64,000 nt of DNA. It comes from Aphis gossypii. Its lineage: Eukaryota > Arthropoda > Insecta > Hemiptera > Aphididae. Positions 1-13,160 of the stretch are shown here, in pieces; the first letter of the stretch is position 1, and every line of letters begins with the position of its first letter. The stretch spans positions 52,677,260 through 52,741,259 of the forward strand of contig NC_065530.1 in the NCBI RefSeq assembly GCF_020184175.1. Direction: 5' to 3'. The notes under the pieces are model-generated. The model was not told where the DNA came from. It searched no databases and was given only the letters and a program-made list of their open reading frames with translations. The translations under genes and the position numbers were made by a program.

Positions 1-3000
1 CGGCTCGTTTTTATCCGTAAATATACTTGAAATTTTGGAATTTTATTTTATTGCATTTATATTATATATTATATAATATACATATAATATATATAGATCA
101 TCGTTTATAAATTATTTGGCGATAATTTTTTTTTCTTTCAAACGAAATAAAGCACCATCTTTGATTAAATAATTTATTTTGTAAAACTTTGTCCATATGA
201 AAACCACAACTTAAACAACGAATTTCACTTGTTAAATGTTATTTAATAGCGATACTATATTATACAGTTCTTAAAATAATAGTTTTGTATGAAATATACG
301 TACCTTGATGTAATATTAAGTCTATAGAATTTAGAAGAATATTTACAAGTAACAAAGTTTTAATAAATGATGTAATAATTACATACCTATACAACTAAAA
401 ATAAATTGGCGTTTATTCATTTAAATTTTAAATAATGGTCATAATTATAATGCATATTATATAATACAATAAAATTCTATGGGTTGATATTGACTACTTG
501 TAGTTGTTATTGTTACTTGAACACCTCGTGTTCCCAGTTATATTTAATCTAATCGTAATATAATAGCTATATAATAAGCACAAAGATAACCTGATAACGT
601 AATATATAATATATAACTCAAATTTTAAGTATAATAAGAAGTATATCACTACAAATTATTCTTATTTTTTAATTTTTAACGATTGTATAATTCCCTAATC
701 CACACATCCCCTGATGACCATCGTTCATTTTACTTATTTCAACTATAATTATTCACATCAATTACAATACTTAAACTGCTATTACAGGTCAAAATACAAA
801 GCATCTGTGTGAGTTTTATCATTTTTTAAAAAACAAAATAATTTAATGAAATACTTTTTAATAAAATATACTAAACTAATATTATTTATATACAATTTTT
901 TTTCCATTTATTTTTATCTATTCCCTAATTAACATTATTAGGGTTATCCATTTCCTTATATTAATTTATATTTTTAACAAAAATACCAGTTCGTTCTAAA
1001 AATAATTTATCGCACGTAATTTTAAACCTTTTAAAAAATAATGAAGATAAATTATATTTAAAATAATGAACCAATTTACGTCATGTATTTAACATATTTC
1101 TAATGAGCTTAAAATTATATATACTACGGATATTATAGAATATTATGACAAGTATGGATTAAAAAGTCGTATACTTACTGTTAATATAATACATAATAAT
1201 ATATTATACCTATATACTATAGCTAGTTCTTATACACTTGAATTCTTTATAATTATGTTCTTATTTAAGATCGGTATTTTTTTTAATTTACAAGTGTTTT
1301 ATCAAGAAGTAAAAAACATATATTATCAGATTGGTTTATGTCAATTTAGTAGTGTCCTGTGACGATATTAATTTTTTTTCAACTTTAAAAATAAATATAA
1401 GACCAATAATTCATCATATATTATATTATCATTAATGAGAATCATTTGTCGAACCTATATTTAGTGCTGTAAAATATTATAGTATGATAGATGATTGTAG
1501 AAAATGTTGATTTATATAAATCAAAATTTAAACAATTATAGTTTTTGAGTTGTTAAACATGATTTATAACTAACGATAGGTAGTATATAAATTATCGTAT
1601 ATTTATCAGTTTTAAAAATATATGATATAAGGTCATATTATATAGGTATACGTGTGTTTCGTCGGAGGAAGGGCATTTTAATTTGTGGAAATTTGCATTT
1701 TATTTTTACAAACGTGTCCGATACATGTAGGTACCTACAGTGTACACTATATATATTATATTAGTATATTTATAATTCATATATAATATCGTTTGTATAA
1801 ATTATTTATTATTTTTATATATATTCGTATATACCTAAGAAGATACAATTATTATATCGTATTTTGTTCATTTAAAACACTTAAACGGGTGCGAAAAAAT
1901 AACCACTGGTCAACATCTTTTATAATCATACATAATTATACCATGCACATCCGTAAATTCGGATCGAGGTTTAGACAACAAACTAAAAAAAATCACGTCC
2001 AATCTATATATATATATTGGTTTGATAGTTTTCAGTATGTAATTTAAATGTTCAGCTTATATAATATCTGACATAGTTGAAACGTTTTATTATTGATCGT
2101 CGAAATTTATTCATGAATCATTTAATGTGTAGGTATCTATTACGTATATATATATATATTACTTGTGTACATCAATAAATTCTTTTTTTTTCACACAATC
2201 TATCTATACCTATACTGTTTCACGCCGTTGCACACCGTTTCGATTCCGGTTGACCGCAAGATTCGATTATTATTGATAAATAATGACATTATTTATTCGT
2301 GAGAGTATTTTTATTATATTATTATCTCTATCGGAAAGCGACGTTTTGCAATTTATTATATGTGTATAATATATTGTTCATTTTGTTTGTTTGAAAATAA
2401 AAACTATTTCGACAGGACCGTGCCATGATGTAACATTATTCTTTTCATCCAACGCCATTTTTATTTTACACATCTGCAATTAGGTCATGTAGATGTATTA
2501 TGTAGGTGTGTTTATGCGCTTTCGAAGATTTTGTACGATTTAGGGACATGGGGTATACATATTGGGCACCATATACCAAATAGTCATTCAATTTTACAAT
2601 AATATGGTAGGTATTACGCATTTAAAAAAAATAATTATTGTTGTTATCCTCCACGTTTGTAAATTACGTACCATAGTACTGTCAGTACTGTACCGACACA
2701 CTGCGATAAACTATTATGACATATTATTGTTTTAAGTGAATATAATATATACTATTAGGTATAACCTACATATTCCATACCTACTTTTATATTATATAGC
2801 TTTATTTAAAACGGTTGTAAATCTTAATTGATAGAAGACGTGAATACTATATTATGTATAGATATATGTAGTATAGTTTGTTTTCATAAGTTTTAAAACA
2901 TCCATGTGAAATACTAAATACTATAAATAAAATTTTGAAGATTATAATAATTTTGATAATTAAATCTGGGATGACAGAATACCTATTCATAAACTTAAAA

Positions 3001-3779
3001 TATGAGTGGAATAAGAGATTCTTAATGTAAAATAGAACGTCTCAAGGGTGAGAGGGTTGTATTTTTTGTATTAAGTGTTGATTGTACTCGTATCATTATA
3101 TACATATCGATTAATATTTTTGTTTTTATAATATTATAATAAACTTTTGTTTATTTATTTTTATTTTAATATAAAATTACAAATTACAAATAAAAGCATT
3201 CGGAATACGTGTTTGAATACTATTTAAAATAGTATTCTAATACAAAAAAAAGTATTCAAATGGTTTTATTTGAATATTATTATTCACAATATTATGACTC
3301 GCTTCGTATAGATATATAGAGAATTATTGTAGCTATATATTTTATGATATTTTTCGTGTTCATCGCAATACAAAGTCAAAGCAATTATAATTGATTTTAA
3401 CTGACATGCGTGATATTAAAAATTATTAATTTATATCTATAATATAGCACGTAACGCAACGAATTATTCAAGCCGCTGGCGTTTATTGTAACATGCTGTC
3501 AGGACTCGAATCTCGAAAATCATCATTGATTTCCATAAAATTGCGTCTTTCGGTCTTTGCATAATTCATAATATAGAACTGCTGAATAACAGTTTTGAAT
3601 TTTTATAAATAATTATGATATAATTTTATTACTTTATACTTGGCAATCGATAAACTCAATGTCAATCATCAAAAGAGAGTATTCAATTAACATGCAATAA
3701 TGTTGTTTTATATCGATGTAAAAATATTTAAGCATAATTTATAATATATATATATATATAGATATTATAATACTATAGC
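1..3779. other. AT-rich intergenic DNA upstream of Ubx, no gene seen
   Basis: Very AT-rich sequence made of short TATA/ATTAT runs and TAGGTA-type words. The only open frame of note (1793-2047, plus) is rich in Tyr, Ile and Phe, as AT-rich chance frames are. No splice-bounded coding block or RNA gene was recognised. Confidence 0.7.
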
Positions 3780-3780
3780 T

Positions 3781-4160
3781 GAACCCATGCACTTCGTAGC
3801 CCGTTAAAAAGTCGTCCTCTTTTACGTTTTTTACGGCGATGTGATGCATATTGTGTCAATTCATCGGTTGCTAGTTATATCGCTAGATTGATAATTTCAC
3901 TTATTGAAATAGAAAAGTTTTGCCTGTGCCTAACGGCGCATCTAGGAAATACAATCCATCGCACTTTTTTATTATTTGTTTTCGTGGCAATAATTTTAAT
4001 TATTTGTTTTTATGGCAATAGTTTTAATTATTTGTTTCCACGGCAATAATAATTAATGCGAAAGAAATTATTATAATTGTAATTATTAATTATTATTTAT
4101 TGCCATGGAAGCAATCGGGACAGACAGTCAGAAATCCATTTCATATAAAAATTATATAAT
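3781..4160. repeat. Probable dispersed-repeat remnant (MITE/Helitron-like), family unknown
   Basis: This block differs from its TATA-rich flanks. It opens with GAACCCATGCACTTCGTAGC, contains a 28-bp tandem triplicate and an inverted arm, and ends with GGGACAGACAGTCAGAAATC followed by a TATA-rich tail. A CAGACAGTCAGAAATCC-type end running into AT repeats is reminiscent of non-autonomous elements common in hemipteran genomes; that is impression only. No target-site duplication or terminal structure could be confirmed. Confidence 0.35.
3973..4056. repeat. 28-bp tandem repeat, three diverged copies
   Basis: The unit begins TATTTG at 3973, 4001 and 4029, a constant 28-base period. Each copy has the form TATTTGTTT-nnn-GGCAATA followed by TTTTAAT or a variant of it. 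The variable middle is TCGT, TTAT or CCAC. The third copy is repeated in inverted orientation at about 4083-4112 (TTATTGCCATGGAAGCAA), so copy 3 and this arm could form a hairpin with a loop of about 25 bases. Confidence 0.75.
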
Positions 4161-4494
4161 TATATAATTATATAATATATTATAATTTATTATAATTTAT
4201 ATTATAATATAACTATATTATTTTATATCTACATATTATTATTATATGTAAATAGATAGATTGTAGCGGGACGTCCCGAACTGTCATTATTATTATTATT
4301 ATAATGATTATTATACTATTGTTTTTATTATCTTAAGTTATATAGCGGCTATGACATAGCCCATTTAGTCAGTATAGTGATGTAGTAGTACTCCAGCGAT
4401 ACTGTAGGCTGCGATCGCTCATCAGCATTTGATGTTCCTTTTTTTTTTTAATTATTATACTTATGTACCTACCAGATGATCCTGATAGTGGCAG

Positions 4495-4556
4495 GATATA
4501 TATATATAATAAATAATAAAGGATACCTGTGCCTTTTTATTATTTATATATGTATC
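4495..4556. repeat. AT-rich inverted repeat (hairpin)
   Basis: The arm 4495-4522, ending in AATAAATAATAAAGG, pairs with 4532-4556 (CCTTTTTATTATTTATATAT and onward) around a 9-base loop, ATACCTGTG. Pairing is good but almost wholly A-T. It may be a small MITE relic or cruciform. A microRNA precursor is unlikely at this composition. Confidence 0.5.
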
Positions 4557-7500
4557 AATACATTTGTTTATTTTATATACTAATTAACCGTACGTTATTT
4601 GAGTGCCTTTTCTCCTACAATATATAATATGTAAACAGTACGCATTTTAGTTGAAATTGTGTAATATACCTACATGATGTAACGTATACTGCTGCTTGAC
4701 CTTTGTAGAAAGAAAAAAATAGTGCAAGACGAATAGGTAATCATATATTTTTCAGATAGAAAAACGTATTGACTTTTTTAAGAACATTTTTTAAAATACA
4801 TTTGTACGCAATTAAATACCTATAACTATTGACTTCGTTGGCACGAATTATCAACCGATATGCGTAGAAGTTCATCGCGCTCACTTTTTTTGCTGGTTCT
4901 GCTCCTGCAAAGTAAAAATATAATTAAAACAAAAATAATTAATTAATCGTGAATGAAAATAAAATATTAGGTAATGGCATGTGTAGCTGGATTTGTTTCT
5001 TTGATATTTAAATGATATCCATCTTCTCCTTCCCAAATATCAATGGATATTTCAAAGCGCCGTAAAAGCGATGATTTTGTCTTCAATCGCACGCACTGTG
5101 TTAACTTTACGTTTGATTCTCACGGTTCTAAAAAACTAACAAAAAATTTAGGAGGATTTAAGTGGCATACACACGTACAGTAGAATTATACATATGTGTA
5201 TATTTGATACCCAGTATAAAAAAATCAATTAATTTTCAACTTAAACATACATATATATATATATTATATAAATATATATATCGTATATATATACATTGAA
5301 TATAAACACGTAAACGCGTACCTATACTCTTCGTCTATTATAATATTAATATGTATATATGATAGTTGTGTATGACACTCGACCTGTACAGTTATAACTA
5401 TAAGATTAATTTTTGTGTCATGTTTCAGATGAAAATCGTATTGAACAAGAATGGTCGGTCGTATTGCAGTTGTGGTTATTCTCAGTTGTACTGAAACGCG
5501 ATACGCAATTGGCTAAATCGCATGTATACGCGCATATGCAGTAAATCACAAACACATAATTTGTAGTACATATCCGGCTAACGAAGGAAACTGCACAGAA
5601 AACCCAAGAGGTCAGTAGAATTCATGTATTACTTATAATATATTACACACAATGCGCATTATATATATAAGTATAATATGGTTCATATACATATATAAGA
5701 ACTCGTTGGACGAAAATATACCCAAAACAATATAAATCGACTCGATAGGGTCTCTCATTTGTCACGGAGGGCCATTGTCCGCATCGACGAGGTCCTCTCG
5801 GTTTCAATTTGTGTCCGAGAGAAGGGAAAAAAAACTTTCTATTACAACATCGATTGTACCGCATATGGTAGGTATAGATACGATACATATAAATATATAT
5901 GTGTGTGTGTGAAGACCGCGCTCCATACAATGGTCCTAGTGCTCAATTAACCAAATGTCTGACGTTTTTGGACATAAATTTAAGCCACAAAATCTTCCAC
6001 AGCTTATATATTGTACCCGCAGGAATATATTAAAATCTCAACCGAGTACTTATATTATATGTTGCTTATACATGTAACATATAATATATATTAAGGTTTC
6101 AGGATACGCGAGTGCGCGTATTTTAAGGACTACTACCGCCACAATTCCTGTTTCTAATTTATTATCTACTGTACCTACCAACTATATGTTCTGTCGAAAA
6201 CTAGAACCAAAATGTTTTGCTATTAAAATACAACCCATGATAGAGATTATAAAAGGTACGCGTCGTACTAGTTTTTGTTGTTTGCTGTTTTCGCCGGTGC
6301 AGTGGTGAATGCTGCCCTTCGAAATTGATTGGATCGTATCAATAATTATACAGCTATTAAAAAACCGTTCGTGGCTTGGCCCGGCACGGCGTACTTATAT
6401 ATCCGATGGGCGGTTACCATTCTGTCCAAAAAAAAAAACTCTACTAGTAATAATAATTATGATTGGAGTTTCTTTTCTTATATTATTATTATCATCATCG
6501 TCATCGACATCGTCATTTTATAATATACTTAATAGTAATTTTGCTCCTAAACGTGAACTTAAACGTACCTATATCGACTAGAAAGGAATTGTTAACGAAA
6601 AATGTGTGTATTGTATCAACATCCCTAGAGTGTAGGTACCTCTATATAATCATTTTGACAAAATTTCAATCGCGCAGTTATATCTCATAATATAATAATA
6701 TACCTACTTGCTTTGTCTAAATACGGGCCCCGAGGAACCAAATTCGGTGTACCTATAATACCTACGTTACATCAAATCAAGACGGTCATTTAATAAGGAA
6801 CCGGATCGGAATGTCTTGTTTGCTATTGGACCGCAGCCGATTATCTGTATATAGGTACTTCGGAGCAAATTAAAAACAAAATAAATAATAGTGAATTGTA
6901 TATAATAATAAATTATATAGTAGTCGACGAATAATATAATATATTTATGTTCGTTCGGGTCAAGATGATGGCCATCTCTCGCAATGCTCAACGCACGCCC
7001 GAAGCTATATACATCATATACGTATCGCGTGTAAAGTGTTAACTGTATATAAATAAACGCCGCCGACAAGATTGTTTTGAATGGTTATAGTTTTATAATA
7101 AAGTACTCGTATATATTATAATATTATAATCACACGGTATAAGAAGCAAATAAGTTCTAAAACACCTCATAAAAGTATAGGCAGGACCGTACATTGTATA
7201 TAAGTATAAAATCATTTTTAAATTTCGTTTTAGAGTATAGGTATACCTAGCAAGGTTTCAGGTTAGGTATATAGGTGAGCGTGTGTAATATTAATATAGC
7301 GTACGTGTGTATCGAAATGATAATTTTCGTTAAGAAAGTTCTCACTAAGTTTTATACACTTAAACTCGCATGTAATGAAATTTAAAATATTATTTATTTC
7401 ATGAAAATGTTCAATGACATATCAATGTATAATAATAGGCACCTATGTAATTTACTTAAAAGTTAAATTATTATTTATTACCATATTAAATTAGATACTC

Positions 7501-10500
7501 GTACGTTTTAAATCTTGTGCAGGGGACGGAAAGAGGTTTTAATTGGATATTATTAGTAGACCATTGTATAATATTCATGTTTGTACTTACACTGTATACG
7601 TTATACAACCGCGTGTATGCATTTTTCGAGTTCGTATGTAAATATATTATTAACAATATTTAAGACTTAAAGTAATACGTACCTATGATGTATCTATAGA
7701 GTATTTACTACTAATTGACATCGTTATAATATTCTATACAGATTTAAATTGCAGATTGTCACGTGACATAAAAGCGTACCTGTTGTTATTATACATACAT
7801 AAGAATATTCGGAAATTATTATCGTCGATTTATAGACCACCCGACTATAACCCGACGCACAACGACATACTTGTGTTTAATTTATAATTAATATATAGGT
7901 AGTATATTATAACAGTAGAGTTTCTGTACGTGTATTATAATATATTATATTATATTCTTACAACAAAGACATATACGATGGCTCTAAAACGCCAACAATG
8001 TATACATCATATATTATAATAAACCATCGTATTATATATACCTATAATGTCGGGATACACACGGGACGACTCGAGACACACAACAGTTCTGCCTTACGTC
8101 TATTGAATCCGTCGAATGCTATATATACGCATGCACTCGAGACTGTAAGATATAGAATAACGCGTCAAGTGCGCGAGTTCGGTCTGCAGCTTGTTATTAT
8201 CTATACACGAGTGCTTGTACACGCATATAATATATTATATCGAGAATATAATATCGAAACAAACGAATCCCCCGAAGTTGAGGTGTTAACGTTTATAAGT
8301 TGTTAATTATTATATATACATATTGTAATATATAGTGTGCCTATACATACCTATTTACATTATATATATATTATTATACATTGTAGTCGAGTGTAAAATA
8401 TTTGTCTCGCACGACTACAGACGACAATGACGTGATATAGGTACGTTATACGCGCGTTTAATATTATATCGTAATGTATCTAAGGGTTTTAAGCAAGACG
8501 GAAAAATAAATTATTTAAAATGTATAAATATGTTTTTATTATTATTAAAAAAAAAAAAAAAAACAATTACAAATATTATGTGAACTTTAAACTTATTTTT
8601 TTTTTTTTTGTATGTATATATAGAATATGTATCATTCAATTTATTATGTTGTGTTAAATGATCGTTGGTATGTGTATGTGTATTATATAACTATACATTT
8701 AAAACTTATTTCGATTATACGGTAGTTTTGCGTACTGAAATATATTATACATTACAATGTTATGCGGATAAACAAACCACGTAGTCCCCTCATCCTAGTT
8801 TGTGTTTTATAAAATGTTTATATTTACGCATATAAGTTTAATATTATTATTATATTTACCAGGTGGCCTGAACTTGCGCGCAGTAACACTTATAATGCCC
8901 CGTCAGCAGATGAGCTGTTATTATTATTACGCGTACCGACGAATTCCTTGTGTAATATTATTATGTACACGTCGATAAGTACATAAAATAACAAGTATTA
9001 TAATATGATTGGTTTCGTGTGTATTATTAAACATAGTATATTTTATTTTTGTTATATTTATTTATATACGGGAGCACCGACGCTGCCTAAATCGTATCAT
9101 GAGTATGTACAACTGAAATGCTTATTAAGTAAACCTATTTACTGTGTACATAATAATATTAGGTTTTAAGTGAAGAGAAAATAAACCCGAAAATTATACA
9201 CTCTCTAAATTATACTGTGCAGCGGACGACCCGTGCAATTAGAATTCTCTATGCGCACAAAACAATTTAAGATATAATAATATATAATATATAGGTACTT
9301 ATACACGCACATACCTACACTAAAAAAAAAAAAATAAAACATATTTACGCATATTATTATATATATGTATAAATATATTTAAAATATGTACACTGATTCG
9401 GCAAATAGTTAAAAATAATAATAGTCAAAATGCAGTTCAAAATGTTTATAATAATATTTCTATACAACGTGATGAAAAATCGTACTTATATATGTAAATT
9501 GTATGCATGTACGATCATTATAATAACTTTTTAGATTAGGTGTTCAGTAAAAAAAAAAAAAAAACATTTTATTTTAACTATTAATATTGGGTATATGTAT
9601 ATCTATTATCTATAATATATTTAAATTTAAATTTTCTAATCTAATATTTTTATTACAACATGTACGTATAATAATAATACCTACAGCCTACATTTTATTA
9701 AAGATATAATTCTTGAATAAGTACCAGCACGGCAACACATCCAACTTCACAGACGTGATACCGGTATAATATGCTTTGAATAACATCCATTATACTATTT
9801 CTCTGCACGAAAAAAGTATACCTAATATTCTACGTTGGATATAGAGAATATATTTTAAAATTAAAATGTGTTATAGTTTGTTTTGAACATTATTTGAGAA
9901 CAATTTTGTTCAATTAAATAAATATAGTATTGAAATAAGAAAAGTATGTATACCTACCAATGTATTTATATGTACCATTTATTTAAATAGTGTGTAATCA
10001 TTTCAAACTAATCTTAAGTTACACATCAGGCAGATATGGTTATAACGAACGAGTTTAAAGATAATGGTTAATGAACATGGCTTACGCATAAAAAATAAGA
10101 ACATATATCACCGAATAGATATATGTTTACTTGTACATTAGGTATATAATATAAATGCCTATATATAGAAGTTAAATCATTCTCAACTCGCTAAAAATAA
10201 GCAACTATATGTTGAATCCGTGGGCCGTATTATAAAAATTACATCGCATCTACATTATGTTATTATTGTGTGTAACATATACACAATATGTATGCCTATA
10301 TAAATATAATGTACGCTGAGTGCGCCGCTGCAGGGTCGTATATGGGCCGTAAAAAAAATATTTTACACGGTTTTAAAGAGGAGTGCAGCCCGAAAAGTAT
10401 AATATACAAATAATAGTAAAAAAAACACTGCCGCGGCTCGAGAAGATGAGCCGTGTCTGTTTTTTCGCCAGATCCAAATTTGTCAATTTCTACATTAAAT

Positions 10501-10581
10501 CGTACTCGTAAAGGCCAGAGACTTAGGACTATAAACGCGCATATAGTGTCGCGAAATATCGAAATCGTCGCGTGCGTACAC

Positions 10582-10605
10582 ATAATAATAATAATAATAA
10601 TAATA
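10582..10605. repeat. (AAT)n microsatellite
   Basis: About eight uninterrupted AAT units. A further short AAT run follows at about 10611-10620. It has no coding relevance. Confidence 0.85.
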
Positions 10606-10699
10606 CACACAATAATAATATAGGTATATAGTGCGGTAAACGAATAAAAAACTAAAACATGATTATTATTATTATTCGGAGGTACCTATATATACCTAT

Positions 10700-11165
10700 A
10701 TATTATGCAACGACGACGACAACACGCGTATAATATGAGTGTGTCGGCCGCGCGTCTTTTTTTTTTAATGATGGCAGTCGGCCGAGGGTGTGACCCGCGT
10801 GTACGTGTAAAAAACGAAAACAAAAAAGGGAAAAAAAAACCAGAAAGAGCGTCGCCCGCTCGTGAGTATAATATTTTGTGCGCCGCTTCGGTCGCGGGGC
10901 GGAGGAGAGGACGTCACGAATGGCGTGCGGTGCACACTGTATACACGCGCCGCGCGTAAAACGGGCCGGCGCGGCGTCGTTATCCCCTCCCCTTTTTTTT
11001 TTCTCCCGCGCCCCGATCGATCGCACGGACACGCACACGCACGCACGACGACGAGCAACAGCACCGTCGCAGCACCGCCGCCGTGTGCCGTCCGTCGCGT
11101 TCTCGCCGCCGCCATGATGGGGCTATATACGCCGCCGACGACGGTTTTTTATTTTTCGTGAACGG
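10700..11165. promoter_or_regulatory. Isolated CpG-rich patch 15.6 kb upstream of Ubx with Pho/YY1, GAGAG and CRE-like motifs
   Basis: A GC- and CpG-rich island in AT-rich surroundings. It carries ATGGC cores at 10771 and 10920 and GCCGCCGCCATGATGG ending at 11120 (a near-ideal inverted YY1/Pho match), GGAGGAGAGG at 10901-10910, the CRE-like GACGTCAC at 10910-10917, and GGGGCGG (Sp1/KLF-like) just before. Open frames on both strands overlap heavily and are stop-poor because of base composition, so I do not treat them as genes. In Drosophila the bxd Polycomb response element lies upstream of Ubx. A similar element, or the promoter of an upstream noncoding transcript, are the two readings. Neither is proven. 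Confidence 0.32.
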
Positions 11166-12555
11166 TCCGACGGGCCTAGATCGTCGAGCGCCTCCCGCAT
11201 TACTGCATATAATGATTGTTTGTATTATACTTACCGCCGACCGAGATGATAATGTTAGGTTGATAACGCTTAAAATAAAAAAAAATATTTTATTAATAAC
11301 GTTATTATTAGTATAATTTTAATATTTAAAATAATATAAAAATATTATGTATAATAATAATAATATATAATAATTATAAATATCGTTTTTATAATTTTAT
11401 ATTTTAAAAATGCGTGGTGACCGCAGTGTATTTACTCGTTGTAAGAGTACACCTATTATAAATGCTAATGTATAAAATATAATATTAATAACGTGTCTCG
11501 ATGAAATCGTGAATATATGGTTAAAATAATAATAATATATAGTTTTCAATATGAATAATATTAAAACGCGGAATAGTTTGCTGCATTTTTGGCACCGACT
11601 CGGATGACATAATTATTAATTTCAGACTAACACAACAGAAATTTTCTTAACGCTATATAGTTTCGACCGCGGTTTAATTCGGACGCAGTTGTAGGCACAT
11701 ACATAATTTATCGTATTGTGTATAGGATTATAAGCGATGACGGCTAACGCATAATAAGTGTTTTGCACGATTCATGATAAACCGACAACTTTACATTGAA
11801 TAAGTATATATTGTCAGTTATTCGTGAATCGTGATGTACGCCGCAGCAGTGAATAAATTGGTACTGTCGACTGTTGACTTTAATATGATAAAAATATACC
11901 TAATGTATAATTTTTAATAAATAAATAATAATATCAATATCATATTGTTTTTCCTATACGATAACATAAACTCATAATTGTATCCGCATATTCAATTGTT
12001 CACTATATAGTCGTCGTCACGCGCGCGAGTCTCTATACCTAAATTTATGTTATAAATTATAAATCGTTAACATAATATTATTTTTCTCACGGCTCATTAA
12101 AAATGATCGTTTTCATCTACCTATTGTACGTACTTATATTATATAATACATAAGTATACTCAATATTATATAATAAGGACCTCAACATGCGCGAACCGCA
12201 AATTCTTCCCGAACTGCATATATATAGATCTGCAAACTTTATTACGATCATAATATAACCCGTCTTGACCCATAACTATTTCGCAAAACCTACTATTATA
12301 ATTCGTGTCGATCGTAAATCGTTTAAAATCCCATATATCGATTCATGATAATATTTGAATGCCTATAATTAGATGTCTATGTATATTTTTAGGGTCGATT
12401 ATTGTTTGCGTGTTCGGAAACACCGCTCCGAATGTTTCGTCGACGTTTTTGATCGTTTCTATATTACAATGTTCGTTAGCAAAATAATGCACACACGAAA
12501 TTTGTATCAAAACGTCTGTATTGCAGCGTATAACGACGACAGTCTTTTCGAGACG
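11166..12555. other. AT-rich intergenic DNA, no gene seen
   Basis: Returns to AT-rich sequence after the CpG patch, with short CpG words. The small open frame at 12373-12567 has no recognisable features. Confidence 0.65.
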
Positions 12556-12606
12556 TTCTCGACTTAGGGGATGCGCCGACCACTACGTTCCCGAGGACGA
12601 ACCGGA

Positions 12607-12616
12607 CAGATGGCGC
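12607..12616 (+). promoter_or_regulatory. CTCF-like core motif upstream of Ubx
   Basis: CAGATGGCGC matches the ten-base core YAGRKGGCRS of the CTCF site at every position and continues into CCCCGCCC. It sits in a small GC-rich patch (12560-12670). The four bases before the core do not fit the longer vertebrate consensus. CTCF marks chromatin domain boundaries in the Drosophila bithorax complex, so a boundary role here would be plausible, but a single motif is weak evidence. Confidence 0.35.
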
Positions 12617-13049
12617 CCCCGCCCACACGCGCCCGAGTTTCGTCCTTCCACCCACAGATGTCCCCTCGGTATAAGAGATTCGAAAAAAACCGAATTCGAA
12701 TCAATTCTTTGCGTGTATTTCAAATCGTCGTGTTATATTTTACGCGGGTACATCGCCGATTAATTTTTTACGACCGCGGCAAAATCGAATTACAATCGAA
12801 ACAATACTGCAGGATTAACAATTACCCGAGTCATACGCTACTCGTGATTATAAAATTATTTTACGACTGAAATATGTACTGAATCCCCCGTCGTCGAACC
12901 ATCACGAGAGTGCGGTCTTCGACGGAAATAAAATATATTTTCACGGGCAGATAAAAAAATAAAAAATAATACATAGTATATAACACCAGTCGATTTCGGG
13001 TGTTGCGCGCGTGACGGGTGCGTATAACAATAAAACAACTGCAGCACAG

Positions 13050-13160
13050 AGGAATCCGGCCGACGGATATGAATTCGTGAGCGGCGGGCGCATGCGCGAG
13101 AGCGTTATACGCGGCGGCGTCGGCGGCGGCAGTGGTTGACGACCAATAACAACAATATTT
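13050..13160. promoter_or_regulatory. Short CpG island with palindromic NRF1/ewg-like site
   Basis: A compact CpG-rich patch containing the perfect palindrome GCGCATGCGC at 13088-13097, the core of the NRF1 site bound in insects by Erect wing. It is followed by GAGAG and a CGGCGGCGTCGGCGGCGGC run. Such sites usually mark promoters. No adjoining open frame looks real, so a noncoding transcript start is the most that can be suggested. Confidence 0.3.

Larger units (their letters stand above)
4161..10690. other. AT-rich intergenic DNA, no gene seen
   Basis: AT-rich with scattered CpG-containing words from about 5 kb onward. Contains an inverted repeat at 4495-4556, poly-A and poly-T runs near 8550-8610 and an AAT array at 10582-10605. 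The open frames at 5643-5930, 6309-6690, 6767-7069, 7998-8306 and 10296-10610 overlap one another or are low-complexity, and none resembles a known protein. Confidence 0.65.

Noticed and set aside
10703..11161. Several 80-116-codon frames in the upstream CpG patch
   Set aside because: Open in multiple frames on both strands because of base composition; low-complexity Arg/Thr/Val content.
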